Counted from the first letter of the stretch, positions 1-8,088 are shown. The stretch is 64,000 nt of DNA from Streptomyces luomodiensis (GCF_031679605.1 NZ_CP117522.1:558001-622000), one strand, 5' to 3'. Numbers and translations: made by a program. The notes: a model not told the origin generated them from the sequence alone.

Positions 1-111
1 CACCGCCGAGTCACGTTCCCACGTCTCCGTGTACCGGATCCCGCCGATCCGGTAGTCGCGCGCCGACAGGGTGAGCAGGGCACCAGAGGGCCGTCCAGAT
101 GCGCGCCAAAG

Positions 112-140
112 TTATTTACTGGTAAAACACCTGGTACCCT
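112..140 (+). promoter_or_regulatory. Promoter and palindromic operator of the FUSC-marR operon
   Basis: A perfect palindrome, TTTAC-TG-GTAAA, sits at 115-126. A -10-like TACCCT lies at 135-140, with a weak -35 (TTATTT, 112-117) 17 bp before it. The first base of the ATG (147) falls about 7 bp after the -10, and there is no Shine-Dalgarno sequence, so the transcript may be leaderless. The palindrome lies in the -35/-10 spacer, where a bound repressor would block transcription. The MarR protein encoded at the end of this operon is the obvious candidate; that link is inference. Confidence 0.5.
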
Positions 141-146
141 ATCTGT

Positions 147-1841
147 ATGAGCACCACGGAACCCGCCACCAGACAGCCCCCCATCCGCAGACTCCCGCTA
201 TCCGGCGTGCTCCGTGTCAACCGGCCCTCCGACATCTGGTTCAAGCCCGCCACCAGCGTCGCGGTGGCCGCCACCCTCGTCCTGGTACCGCTGCTGGTCA
301 TCGGCCGGAGCGAGCTGGCGATGTATGTGATGTCCGGCGCCTTCTGCGCCCTGTACGGACACCACCTGCCGTACGCCGCCCGCCTCCGGGCCGGCGTCTG
401 GGTCGTGATCGGCATGACCGCGGGTATGGCCGTGGCGCTGGTCTGCGCCTCCCTGGTGCACAGCGTCATCGCGCTGATCGCGATCGCCTCGCTGATCGCC
501 GGGCTTCAGAAGGCGGTGTGTGACGCCACCCGGATCGGCCCGCCCGGCCATGTGATCCTCGTCTTCGTCGTCTCGGGCACCCTCTTCGCACCGCAGGAGC
601 TGCACGAGGTCCCCTTCCACACCGCGCTGACGCTCGGCGCCGGCATCCTGGGCGGCCTGATCGCCCTGGCCCCCGCGCTGATCCGGCGCGAGGGCCCCGA
701 GCGCCGCGCCACCGCCCGCGCGCTGGAGGCCGCGGCCGGCTACCTCGTCTCGCCGGACGGCGCCGGACGGCGCCGCGCCCGGCACGCCGCGGCGGCGGCC
801 GTGCACGGCGCCTGGCAGTCGCTGCTCGCCGCCGGAAAGCCCACTCGCGTACGGCACGCGCTGGAGCACCTCGTCCTGCACGCCGAGGCCTCCCTCATCG
901 GCCCGTCCGGCGCGAGCGATCCCGACCGGCTGCGCGCGTGGGCCCGCCAGGTGCGCGGCCGCGGCCCGCTGCCCGAGGTGCCGATGCCGGCGGGCACCGG
1001 CGACGAGCTGCTGGGCGTCGGCGCCGAGCGCGAGGGGCGCCGCAAGCAGGGCCGCGAGCCGCTGCTGCGGGGTCTGCTGCGGGCCGGCTCACCGCTGCTG
1101 CCCATCGCCGTGCGCTGCGCCGTCGGCTGCGCCGCGGCCGGCTACGTCGGCCTGGCCCTCGGCGTCGGCCACCCGTACTGGGCGATCGTCTCGGCCTCGG
1201 CGATCTACCAGGCGAACGTCACCCTCACCTGGCACCGTGTGCTCCAGCGCCTGGTCGGCAACGTCTGCGGGGTCGCGGTCTTCGCCGCGGTCGTCCCGCT
1301 GGCCCGGACCAGCGTCGTGGTCCTGGCGATCCTCTGCATCGTCTTCAGCTTCTGCAACGAGATGCTGATCAGCCGCAACTACTGGCTCGGCTCGGTGTCG
1401 GTCACCCCGATGGCGCTGCTGATCACCGAGTTCGCCCATGTCCGGCCCGCCGGCGAGCTCATCACGGACCGCGTTCTGGACACTCTGGCCGGTGTGGCGG
1501 TCGGCATGGTCGTCGCCATTCTCATCACCAACCGGCGCACCGGCGGCCGCATGGAGCAGGCGCTCGGCGCCGCCGAACGGGCCACCGACACCGCCGAGCA
1601 GGTGCTGGCCTCGGCCACGAGCTCCGCCGCCGAACTGGCCACCGCCCGCCGCCGGCTCACCGCCAGCCTGGTGGTACTGCGGGACGCGGCCGACACGGCG
1701 GCCGGCGAGTGGTGGCAGCGTGCGCTCCCCGAGGAGAGGCTGATGCGGACCGAGCAGCGGGCACACCGTACGCTCGCCGCGACGGTACGACGACAGGGGC
1801 TGGCGAGGGACCGCCATCTCATCGAGGAGCAGAGGACATGA
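147..1841 (+). CDS. FUSC-family membrane protein (aromatic acid/drug exporter-like)
   Basis: The 564-residue protein has the two-block layout of the FUSC/YccS/AaeB group. A first membrane block of several hydrophobic helices covers about residues 33-180. A soluble, Arg/Ala-rich stretch follows at about 185-310. A second membrane block runs from about 315 to 460 and begins with the FUSC-like segment around GVGHPYWAIVSA. The tail is helical and charged. Such proteins are thought to export organic acids or toxic compounds across the inner membrane; the substrate cannot be read here. The stop codon overlaps the start of the marR-like gene by 4 bp (ATGA), so the two are translationally coupled, a usual arrangement for an efflux pump and its regulator. 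The start at 147 fits the leaderless promoter. Confidence 0.8.
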   Translation: MSTTEPATRQPPIRRLPLSGVLRVNRPSDIWFKPATSVAVAATLVLVPLLVIGRSELAMYVMSGAFCALYGHHLPYAARLRAGVWVVIGMTAGMAVALVCASLVHSVIALIAIASLIAGLQKAVCDATRIGPPGHVILVFVVSGTLFAPQELHEVPFHTALTLGAGILGGLIALAPALIRREGPERRATARALEAAAGYLVSPDGAGRRRARHAAAAAVHGAWQSLLAAGKPTRVRHALEHLVLHAEASLIGPSGASDPDRLRAWARQVRGRGPLPEVPMPAGTGDELLGVGAEREGRRKQGREPLLRGLLRAGSPLLPIAVRCAVGCAAAGYVGLALGVGHPYWAIVSASAIYQANVTLTWHRVLQRLVGNVCGVAVFAAVVPLARTSVVVLAILCIVFSFCNEMLISRNYWLGSVSVTPMALLITEFAHVRPAGELITDRVLDTLAGVAVGMVVAILITNRRTGGRMEQALGAAERATDTAEQVLASATSSAAELATARRRLTASLVVLRDAADTAAGEWWQRALPEERLMRTEQRAHRTLAATVRRQGLARDRHLIEEQRT

Positions 1842-2344
1842 CGGATGACACCGTGGCCGCGGTGGTGCAGCAGTGGAAGGCCGTCCACCCGGGCTTGGAC
1901 ACCAGCCCCATGGAGATCATCGGCCGGATCAACCGCTGCGCCTCGCTTCTCCAGCAGGCGGAGAGCGGACCCCTGCGGGACGCGGATCTGTCCCGCACCG
2001 AGTTCGACCTGCTGGGCGCGCTGCGCCGGACCGGCCGCGACCTGACCCCCGGCGAACTGGCCCGGGAGACGTTCGTGTCCGGCGCCGCGGTCACCAAGCG
2101 GCTGCGGCAGCTGATCGAACGCGGCCTGGTCGAGCGGCACACCGACGACCGCGACCGCCGAGTGGCGCATGTGCGGCTGACCGAGGCGGGCCGGGAGGTC
2201 ATGGACACCGTGCTGCCCGCCCAGCTGGCGTTCGAACGTGCCGCCCTCGCCGGGCTGGACGCGGGCCGGCGTGACCAGCTCGCCGAACAGCTGGGCGAGC
2301 TGCTCATCCAGCTGGAAGGCCGCCTGGGAATCCACCGCCGCTAG
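1838..2344 (+). CDS. MarR-family transcriptional regulator
   Basis: A 168-residue winged-helix protein. Residues about 48-120 hold the MarR fold: a recognition helix region (VSGAAVTKRLRQLIERGLVE) followed by a wing with the family signature DDRDRRVAHVRLTEAG. Dimerisation helices lie at both ends. It begins with the ATG that overlaps the stop of the FUSC gene, so it is the second gene of that operon. MarR proteins are usually repressors released by small aromatic ligands, which matches an exporter partner. The palindrome at 115-126 is the likely autoregulatory operator. A longer in-frame reading upstream exists but is only the antisense-rich shadow of the FUSC gene. Confidence 0.9.
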   Translation: MTDDTVAAVVQQWKAVHPGLDTSPMEIIGRINRCASLLQQAESGPLRDADLSRTEFDLLGALRRTGRDLTPGELARETFVSGAAVTKRLRQLIERGLVERHTDDRDRRVAHVRLTEAGREVMDTVLPAQLAFERAALAGLDAGRRDQLAEQLGELLIQLEGRLGIHRR

Positions 2345-2356
2345 GAAGTCCGGGGA

Positions 2357-3502
2357 TCAGCCCGCTTCGCGGTGACATGCGGTCACACGGCCGGATCGGA
2401 AGAACGCGAGTATTTTCTGGGCGGCGTCGGGCGACATCAGTGTTTCCTGCACGCGCGCGGACTGCCGGCCGGCGGCGCTGGTGCGTTCGAACATCTCGCG
2501 TTCGTATTCCTTGACAGCGGTGGGAAAGTCGTCCGGGTGCGCGGCCAGCGCGAGGCCGAGCAAGGCACCGTCGAGCAGCGCCATGTTGGCGCCCTGCCCC
2601 ACCGGCGGCATCAGGTGCGCGGCGTCGCCGAGCAGCGTGACACCTGGCCTCGACGGCCAGGTCAGGCCGACCGGGAGAGTGGTGATCGACCGCGGCGAAA
2701 CCGTGTCGTCGCAGGCTGCGATCAGTGCGGTGAACCGTGCGTCCCAGCCGGTGAACAGCTCGATCAGCCGCATCCGGGCGGCGGCTGGGTCGCCGAACGG
2801 GATCCCGCTGGTCGCGAACCAGTCCTCGGCGGTGCGGTAGAAGCTGAGGCCGATACGTACACGGCCGTCGCCGTTGCGCTGCGCCGCCAGGGACTGTCCG
2901 TCGCCGAGCACCCAGTAGTTGCCGCGCCCGACCATGGCCGCGAGATCGGGGTGGGTGCGGTCGATGTCGGGAATACCGAGCTCAACGATGTTCTGGCCGG
3001 TGTGTGTCGGCCGGGCGTCGGTGAGCAGCGCGCGGACCCGGGAGTTCGCGCCGTCGGCGCCGACCAGCAGGTCATACGTCGCACTGCTGCCGTCGGCGAA
3101 GTGCAGCAGGCCGTCGTCGGCGGAGGCGAACACGTGCCCCCAGCGCACCGCGTGTTCGGGGAGAGAGTCCAGCAGCAGGTTGCGCAGATCGGCACGGTCG
3201 ACCTCGGGCCGGTCGAGCGGGGCGTCGTCGGGCGTGTCCTCCTGGAGCAGCAGGGTGCCGTCCGGCTCGAGAAGACGCATGTCCTGCCCGGCGCGACGGG
3301 CAATCGCGTGGAACTGGTCGATCAGGCCGGCCTCGCGCAGCGCCCGCTGCCCGGTCCCGGCGTGCAGATCGAGCATGCCGCCCTGGCCGCGCGCGCCGCG
3401 CGACGCTTCACGTTCGTACACGACGGCGTCGATGCCGTTCAGATGCAGCACACGGGCGAGGGCCAGACCGCCCAAACCGGCTCCGATGATGGTGATGGTC
3501 AT
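2357..3502 (-). CDS. FAD-dependent monooxygenase (PHBH fold, TetX-like)
   Basis: A 381-residue flavoprotein hydroxylase of the p-hydroxybenzoate-hydroxylase fold. The N-terminus carries the dinucleotide-binding GAGLGG motif (residues 7-12) and an Arg/Glu ribose-binding region. A DG motif (GADGANSRVR) lies near residue 150, and the FAD-binding GD motif (GDAAHLMPPVGQGAN) near 290. The family uses NAD(P)H and O2 to hydroxylate aromatics, antibiotics or polyketides; its closest look is to TetX/RdmE-type enzymes. It lies 54 bp downstream of the Clp-N-repeat gene on the same strand and may be cotranscribed with it. It converges with the marR-like gene (12-bp gap). The substrate is unknown. Confidence 0.85.
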   Translation of the reverse strand: MTITIIGAGLGGLALARVLHLNGIDAVVYEREASRGARGQGGMLDLHAGTGQRALREAGLIDQFHAIARRAGQDMRLLEPDGTLLLQEDTPDDAPLDRPEVDRADLRNLLLDSLPEHAVRWGHVFASADDGLLHFADGSSATYDLLVGADGANSRVRALLTDARPTHTGQNIVELGIPDIDRTHPDLAAMVGRGNYWVLGDGQSLAAQRNGDGRVRIGLSFYRTAEDWFATSGIPFGDPAAARMRLIELFTGWDARFTALIAACDDTVSPRSITTLPVGLTWPSRPGVTLLGDAAHLMPPVGQGANMALLDGALLGLALAAHPDDFPTAVKEYEREMFERTSAAGRQSARVQETLMSPDAAQKILAFFRSGRVTACHREAG

Positions 3503-3556
3503 GGTTGCCTCCGCTTCACCGTGTCGTGTTGCCTGTTCGCGGGAGATCGAGCCGGT

Positions 3557-4528
3557 TCACCGGCGGAGCCGGGGGGCGAGCACCGTGCGCACGGTCTTGG
3601 CCACGTTGCTCGCGGCGGATCCGTCCTCGTCCTCGGGTTCCGGTTGCAGCAGGCGCTGGATCTGTAGCAGCAGCTGGTTGGTCGACCGCCAGAGCGGGAC
3701 GAACATGCCGGCGACCGGCCCGACGCCCTGGATCGGGCCACGGGACAGCTCGGTGACCTTCTTGGCGGCCGTGACCGTGGTCGGGTCCCGCAGGATCAGG
3801 TGCACCTCATCGTCGACCAGCCGGATTTCCATCGTGCGCGCGGCGGCTTCCTCCGGGTTCGCGTCCGTGGTCGTCTCCGGGTCCAGTTCGTCGATCTTGG
3901 CGGCGACCGCCTCCGGGTCGACCCCGAGTTCGCGCAACGCCCTGGCCGCCATGCTGTTCTCCGCCCGCAGCATCGCCTCCAGGAGGTGATGGCTGCCCAC
4001 CGGTGCGCCACCGGCCAGCGCGCTGGCGGCGGCCACGGTGTCCTCGGTGGCAGGTGTGCCGGCCGGCCATGGGCCGGCCGCGACGTCCTGCGCTCCCTCC
4101 ACTGATGCCAGCACCGCGGCACGGATCTTGCTGATGGGATGGATCCGCTCGGCGAGCACCTTCGCGCCGACGCCCTCGCCGTCCCTGACCAGCGCGAGCA
4201 GGATGTGTTCGGTACCGATGGAGGTGTGGCGCAGTTGCTGCGCCTCGCGCAGGGCGAGGTCCAGCGTCCTCCTCGCGCCCGGCGCGAACGGGATATGGCC
4301 GCTCAGCTCCTGCGTGCCGGGCTCGACCAGCGCGGTGATATCGGCCTGCGCCGTCTCCTTGTCGTATCCGAGCCGGTGCAGAACGTTCGCCGCCACGCCG
4401 TCCGGCACGTCGAGCAGCCCCAACAGGAGGTGCTCGGTGCCGATGTGATGGTGCTTGAGCAGCCTCGCCTCCTCCTGAGCCCTGACGACCACCTTGCGGG
4501 CTTTCACCGTGAACCGTTCAAACGTCAT
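3557..4528 (-). CDS. Clp N-terminal repeat protein without an ATPase domain
   Basis: The 323-residue protein begins like ClpC/ClpB (FERFTVKARKVVV...) but has no AAA+ module. Two clear Clp-N repeats are marked by GTEHLLLGLL at residue 30 and GTEHILLALV at 105. A more diverged third copy (GSHHLLEAML) begins at 178, so the repeat spacing is about 75 residues. The Clp-N fold is a helical substrate- and adaptor-binding module, so this protein probably binds client proteins or the Clp machine without unfolding them. It is transcribed away from a small HTH gene across a shared promoter region holding an 11-bp inverted repeat. Such pairs are widespread in actinomycetes, but their role is poorly known. 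Confidence 0.85.
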   Translation of the reverse strand: MTFERFTVKARKVVVRAQEEARLLKHHHIGTEHLLLGLLDVPDGVAANVLHRLGYDKETAQADITALVEPGTQELSGHIPFAPGARRTLDLALREAQQLRHTSIGTEHILLALVRDGEGVGAKVLAERIHPISKIRAAVLASVEGAQDVAAGPWPAGTPATEDTVAAASALAGGAPVGSHHLLEAMLRAENSMAARALRELGVDPEAVAAKIDELDPETTTDANPEEAAARTMEIRLVDDEVHLILRDPTTVTAAKKVTELSRGPIQGVGPVAGMFVPLWRSTNQLLLQIQRLLQPEPEDEDGSAASNVAKTVRTVLAPRLRR

Positions 4529-4544
4529 GGTTCTATGCTCCCAA

Positions 4545-4572
4545 CCCTGTCAATACACTGTTATTGATAGGG
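4545..4572. promoter_or_regulatory. Inverted-repeat operator between the Clp-N and HTH genes
   Basis: Arms CCCTGTCAATA (4545-4555) and TATTGATAGGG (4562-4572) match as reverse complements at 10 of 11 positions, with a 6-bp spacer. The site lies in the 68-bp gap between the two divergent genes. It is a good operator for the MerR-like HTH protein encoded immediately to the right; this pairing is inference. Confidence 0.6.
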
Positions 4573-4596
4573 TCACCGTGTCGAAGGGAGGGTGTG

Positions 4597-4956
4597 ATGG
4601 AGACACCGTCGGACTGGGAGGACCGGCTCGCGCGCTGGCGCGATGAGCTGGAGCTGTTCGAGCGGCTGGACGAGACACCCTGGGTCACGCTGGCCAAGGC
4701 GGCAGCCGAGACCGGGGTTTCCCGCTCGGCCCTGCGGTCCTGGTACCGCAACGGCGAGATCCAGTCCCGGCTGGTGGACGGCCCGAACGGACCGCAGCGC
4801 CTGGTCCAGCTGGACGCGGTGATCGAGCGCGCCGCCGCGTCACCGCGCATTCAGCGCAGGGCCGAACGGGAAGTCAGTCTGGAAGCCCAGGTCACCCTGC
4901 TACGGCACCGAGTTGACCAGCTTGAGCTGCGGCTGGCCGCGCTGGAGCGGAAGTGA
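4597..4956 (+). CDS. Small MerR-like helix-turn-helix DNA-binding protein with C-terminal coiled coil
   Basis: A 119-residue protein. Residues about 23-65 form a helix-turn-helix of the excisionase/MerR type (TLAKAAAETGVSRSALRSWY). The C-terminal third is heptad-rich (VTLLRHRVDQLELRLAALE) and should dimerise. The start is the ATG at 4597, seven bases after a GAAGGGAGG ribosome binding site; an upstream TTG at 4564 would read through the operator and is rejected. Its position opposite the Clp-N-repeat gene, across a near-perfect inverted repeat, suggests it controls that gene and itself. No effector-binding domain is visible, so what it senses is unknown. Confidence 0.8.
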   Translation: METPSDWEDRLARWRDELELFERLDETPWVTLAKAAAETGVSRSALRSWYRNGEIQSRLVDGPNGPQRLVQLDAVIERAAASPRIQRRAEREVSLEAQVTLLRHRVDQLELRLAALERK

Positions 4957-5293
4957 AACCGGCGGAGCATCACCGCGCCATCGGCCCGGAGTCGTCACCG
5001 GGCAGCCCCGCGAGGCCGAGGACGGCCTTGCCTTGCCGTGGCGGCCGAGCGGCGACACCGACCATGGCCCATATCGTCCACACCTCCGAGTCCCCACGGC
5101 ATCGACGCGGGCGTGATGCGCGCGGCCGAGGGCATGGCCCCCGACGCGCCATCGGGCTGGGCCACGTCGCGGACGGGTTCATCCGGATCGCCGAGGTTCT
5201 GGGCCGCCGTTGAGGGCTGCCGGATGAGCTGGTCCCCTTCCGGGTGCGTGTGATGCGACCTCACGCTCCCGGAACGGGATCAGCACGGCCCGC
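4957..5293. other. Intergenic region without a supported gene
   Basis: These 337 bp hold only short open frames of poor composition. One plus-strand frame ends with a protein-like stretch (GLGHVADGFIRIAEVLGRR) at about 5156-5213, which could be the tail of a decayed gene. No start, ribosome binding site or family signature supports it. Confidence 0.4.
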
Positions 5294-5947
5294 TCATGCC
5301 GGCTTACGGGCCAGGAAGCTGGCAACCGGCCTCTTCAAGCCCTCGCCGGGCGCTTGTACCAATCGTGCGGTGACGGTGAACCCGGCCTGCTCCAGCAGCC
5401 CGGCGAGCCGGTCCGCGGGCAGCAGATGCGATGCGTAGGACACGGGGTGGTCGCCGTAGGCTCGGGTCGGACGCAGCAGCTCGTCGTTTCCCACATAGCC
5501 GGCCTGCATCAGATGGCCACCAGGCGCCAGGGTGCGGTGGAACTCGGCGAACACCACGGGCAGCAGCTCCGGTGGCGTGTGGTGAGTGGAGTAGTACGCC
5601 AGGATGCCGCCGAGCCGGTCGTCCTCGATCTCCAGCGCGGTCATCGACCCTACGGTGAACCGCAGGCCCGGATGAGCCTTCCGGGCCAGTTCGACCATCT
5701 TCGGCGACAGGTCGACGCCGAACGCCGGCACTCCCAGCCCGGCCAGGTGTGCCGTCACCTTGCCGGGCCCGCACCCCAGGTCCGCGACGGGGCCGCGCCC
5801 GGCGTTCCGCACGAGTTCGGCGAACGCGGCCAGCATGCCCCGCGACAGCGGATCCAACTCGGCCGGGTTCTTGACGCGTTGGGCGTAGGCCGTGGCGACG
5901 GTGTCGTAGGACTCCCGGACGGCGGCGAGGTAAGAGGGCTCGGTCAC
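5294..5947 (-). CDS. Class I SAM-dependent methyltransferase
   Basis: A 217-residue Rossmann-fold methyltransferase. Motif I (VADLGCGPGKVTAHL) is at about residues 54-68. An acidic residue after strand 2 (FGVDLSPKMV), a motif-III-like AYYSTHH segment and the post-motif GGHLMQAGY are in the expected order. The protein resembles the Methyltransf_11/25 families, which act on small molecules or quinones. It has its own promoter region and faces away from the aromatic island, so cotranscription with it is unlikely. Its substrate cannot be told. Confidence 0.85.
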   Translation of the reverse strand: MTEPSYLAAVRESYDTVATAYAQRVKNPAELDPLSRGMLAAFAELVRNAGRGPVADLGCGPGKVTAHLAGLGVPAFGVDLSPKMVELARKAHPGLRFTVGSMTALEIEDDRLGGILAYYSTHHTPPELLPVVFAEFHRTLAPGGHLMQAGYVGNDELLRPTRAYGDHPVSYASHLLPADRLAGLLEQAGFTVTARLVQAPGEGLKRPVASFLARKPA

Positions 5948-6050
5948 GCGGCGAATCTAGCCGGGGCCACCGACACAGGCGCGGCGGGGTGTGGACCATC
6001 CGGTCGGCTTCGGACCGGAGGAGCGGTCGTTTCCGGCGTGTCCACGCGTC

Positions 6051-6072
6051 GGCGGGCGCGCCATCGCCCGCC
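6051..6072. terminator. Weak hairpin upstream of the aromatic island
   Basis: GGCGGGC (6051-6057) pairs perfectly with GCCCGCC (6066-6072) around an 8-nt loop. There is no T tract. It could be a weak factor-dependent terminator or simply GC-rich chance pairing. Confidence 0.25.
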
Positions 6073-6098
6073 GGCCGTCGCGGACCCCCTCTGAAGTT

Positions 6099-6132
6099 AT
6101 CGCAGAGCGATGGCCTACTATCACATAACGAT
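6099..6132. promoter_or_regulatory. Twin IclR-type operator, isomerase promoter
   Basis: A perfect 13-bp palindrome, ATCGC-AGA-GCGAT (6099-6111), is followed by a weaker copy, ATCAC-ATA-ACGAT (6120-6132). Their centres are 21 bp apart (two helical turns). The same pair occurs at 12218-12251, 17170-17204 and 17302-17336. It lies 51 bp before the small reading frame that overlaps the isomerase gene. The likely ligand is the IclR regulator encoded at 17387-18142. Confidence 0.7.
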
Positions 6133-6182
6133 TCCCTGGCGGAAGACCGAGTGGTCGAATACGCCGATCAGCGAGGAACGGA

Positions 6183-6302
6183 GTGGTAGTGAGCACGGGC
6201 AGTGGGTGCCAAGGTGTGGGCCCGTCGCGGGCTTTCGCCGAGCAGTATCCGGTGGACCCGGTCGACGCGCTGGTGAGGGTGGCCGCCCCATGCCGCACGT
6301 GA
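6183..6302 (+). CDS. Possible small ORF (39 codons) overlapping the isomerase start
   Basis: A GTG-started frame (alternative GTG at 6189) of about 39 codons runs downstream of an AGGAACGGAG purine stretch. It ends with a TGA at 6300-6302, so it overlaps the isomerase start at 6290. The peptide (beginning VVVSTGSGCQGVG) matches no family I know. It is placed just after the twin operator, so it could be a leader peptide coupling translation into the isomerase, or the remains of a lost gene. Low confidence. Confidence 0.3.
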   Translation: MVVSTGSGCQGVGPSRAFAEQYPVDPVDALVRVAAPCRT

Positions 6303-6709
6303 CCGTCGATTACTCCTCCCGGCTGGGCGGCGTCCTCGCCGGGACCTCCTTCGTGGCGGAACTGCATCAGCTGGTGCTCGATGTGAGCCGCTCCGAAGGG
6401 GTGTGCAAGGTGTTTCTCCGTGCCGCGGCCGAGACGTACATCGGGGGCGGCGAGGGCGACCGGCACACGGCACTCGTGCACGTGGGGATCGGTCTGCTCC
6501 CCGGCCGCCCCGACAGCCTCAAGGACCAGCTGTCCGAGAGGGTGCTGGCACTGCTCAGACGGTACCTGCCACGGGACCCCGGCGGCACCGGGACGGTGTG
6601 CACGGTCGAGGTACGGGACCTTTCCCCTTCCTACCGCCTTTCCCGGGAGGCACCTGCTGTGGCGCCCCACCGCGAAGAGCCGGGCAGACACCCCTCGGCA
6701 GCCCGCTGA
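6290..6709 (+). CDS. 5-carboxymethyl-2-hydroxymuconate isomerase (CHMI)-like tautomerase
   Basis: The 139-residue protein begins MPHVTVDYSS, the hallmark of the CHMI branch of the tautomerase superfamily. After removal of Met, Pro1 acts as the general base. Family members isomerise unsaturated dicarboxylates in homoprotocatechuate and related meta-cleavage pathways. The body (AELHQLVLDVSRSEGVCKVFLRA, and VHVGIGLLPGR at about 61-71) matches the family; the last 25 residues are an Arg/Pro-rich extension of no clear role. I chose the ATG at 6290 because only it places Pro next to the start Met; longer in-frame readings bury this residue. The gene lies behind a twin operator shared with the Rieske island and converges with the MFS gene. 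Confidence 0.75.
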   Translation: MPHVTVDYSSRLGGVLAGTSFVAELHQLVLDVSRSEGVCKVFLRAAAETYIGGGEGDRHTALVHVGIGLLPGRPDSLKDQLSERVLALLRRYLPRDPGGTGTVCTVEVRDLSPSYRLSREAPAVAPHREEPGRHPSAAR

Positions 6710-6723
6710 CCGACGACGGCGCT

Positions 6724-8079
6724 TCAGGCGACCGGTGAGGTCTTCTCCGCTCCGCTCCGCGGGTGGTCATCACGGGTTCGCCTGGCGCCACCGGCCCGTA
6801 CGGGGGCGATGACCAGGATCGCGAGGACGGGGCCGATGGCGAGGGTCACGAAGGCCGCGTCGAAGGAATCCGTCGCAGAGAAGACGGCACCGACCGCGAG
6901 CGGCACCAGGACGCTGCCGAGCTGCCAGATGGCGTTGGCGATCCCCGATGCCGTGCCGGTCACCGAGGACGGGACGAGTCGTGGCACCAGCGCGACGATC
7001 AGCGGCGTCCATCCGTAAGCCGCGGCGCCGAGCAGCGGTGAGAGCAGGATGAACGCGGTCGGCGTCGAGAGTTGGCCGAACCACATGAGAGCGAGGGCGA
7101 AGACGCCGAGGATGGCGATGGTCGGTATTTTGCGGGCGCCACCGCAAAAGCGGTCGGTGACATAGCCGATGACGGGCTTCGCCACCACGGCGGTGATGGC
7201 GAAGACCGAGACGACGAGTCCCGCGGTTCCGGGGGACATGTCGTGTCCCCTGATCATGAGGGCGTTGGCCCAGGTGATGAAACCGTACAGTCCCCAGAAG
7301 CCGCAGAAGCCGGTCACACAGACGAGCACGTAGTCGCGGTTGCGAGCGATGCCGCCGAAATCGAGCCGGCCGCGCGAGCCGCTCCGCACGGCCCCGGTCA
7401 CTGGGTCCGTGTCCTTCTCGGCTCCTCCCGACACGGGTCTCGCGGTCATGGCGTCCGGTTGGTTGCGGACCAGCAGGAACAGCGGGACGGCCACCACTAT
7501 GGAGAGCACTCCGAAGACGTGGTACGAGGTGCCCCACCCGTGCCAGGCGATCAGCGCGGGGACGACGGCGTTCGCGATGGCTGTTCCGAGGGAGGTCGCG
7601 GTGGTGAAGATGCCCATCGGCAGCCCGAGACGACGGGACGGGAACCAGCTGGAGATGAGGCGCACGCCCGCCGAGTAGTCGGCACCGGCGAAGAGGCCGA
7701 CAACGGCCTGGACGGCGATGCCGACCGTGGCGGAAGGAGTGGAACCGAAGACGGTCATGAAGACTCCGGCGCCGGTCAAGGAGGTGGTGAGAACGATGCG
7801 TGGCCCGTACCGGTCGACACCGAGGCCGCCCAGCGCGTTGGAGATGACATAGCCGATGTAGTAGGCGGTGGCGAACACGCCGAGGCTGGCGATCGGCACC
7901 CCCAGTCCGTCCCCGACGAAGACGGAGGCCGGACCCCAGGTGGAGCGGTCGATGGACGTGAGGGTGAAGGACAGCCAGCAGGCTATGAGGATCACCCAGC
8001 GGTAGGGCGAGGGCCGTGCGAGGGAGGCGTCGCGGGAGGCACTGGCGGTGGTACAGCCGGAGGAATGGGGCAGGTTCAT
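6724..8079 (-). CDS. MFS transporter, aromatic acid/anion:H+ symporter type
   Basis: A 451-residue protein of about 12 transmembrane helices in the major facilitator fold. It shows the loop 2-3 signature GGLGVDRYGPRIVL and a long hydrophilic central loop (about residues 205-245). It looks like members of the anion:cation symporter and aromatic acid families (start PYRWVILIACWLSFTLTSIDRS). The ATG at 8079 follows a GGAGG site; a longer frame upstream lacks one. It is the last gene of the minus-strand aromatic island and probably imports the island's substrate or exports a product. A short hairpin covers its start region. Confidence 0.85.
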   Translation of the reverse strand: MNLPHSSGCTTASASRDASLARPSPYRWVILIACWLSFTLTSIDRSTWGPASVFVGDGLGVPIASLGVFATAYYIGYVISNALGGLGVDRYGPRIVLTTSLTGAGVFMTVFGSTPSATVGIAVQAVVGLFAGADYSAGVRLISSWFPSRRLGLPMGIFTTATSLGTAIANAVVPALIAWHGWGTSYHVFGVLSIVVAVPLFLLVRNQPDAMTARPVSGGAEKDTDPVTGAVRSGSRGRLDFGGIARNRDYVLVCVTGFCGFWGLYGFITWANALMIRGHDMSPGTAGLVVSVFAITAVVAKPVIGYVTDRFCGGARKIPTIAILGVFALALMWFGQLSTPTAFILLSPLLGAAAYGWTPLIVALVPRLVPSSVTGTASGIANAIWQLGSVLVPLAVGAVFSATDSFDAAFVTLAIGPVLAILVIAPVRAGGARRTRDDHPRSGAEKTSPVA

Positions 8080-8088
8080 CTTTGAACC
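8073..8088. promoter_or_regulatory. Hairpin across the MFS gene start
   Basis: GGTTCA (8073-8078) and TGAACC (8083-8088) are perfect inverted repeats with a 4-nt loop. In the mRNA this stem covers the ATG and abuts the GGAGG site, so it could limit translation. It may also be coincidental, being only 6 bp long. Confidence 0.3.

Noticed and set aside
1..105. Minus-strand reading with protein-like content (ALLTLSARDYRIGGIRYTETW) running off the left edge
   Set aside because: There is no ATG, GTG or TTG start in that frame before the in-frame TAA near 105, and no ribosome binding site. It could be a gene beginning at an unusual codon, but the visible part is too short to support a call.
4564..4596. 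TTG start for the small HTH protein
   Set aside because: It lies within the inverted repeat and has no ribosome binding site. The ATG at 4597 does.
4953..5213. Possible gene of about 86 codons after the HTH gene
   Set aside because: No ribosome binding site, Arg/Pro-rich composition and no family signature apart from a short C-terminal stretch.
6110..6289. N-terminal extension of the CHMI-like protein
   Set aside because: It would bury the catalytic Pro that must follow the start Met, and it covers the operator region.
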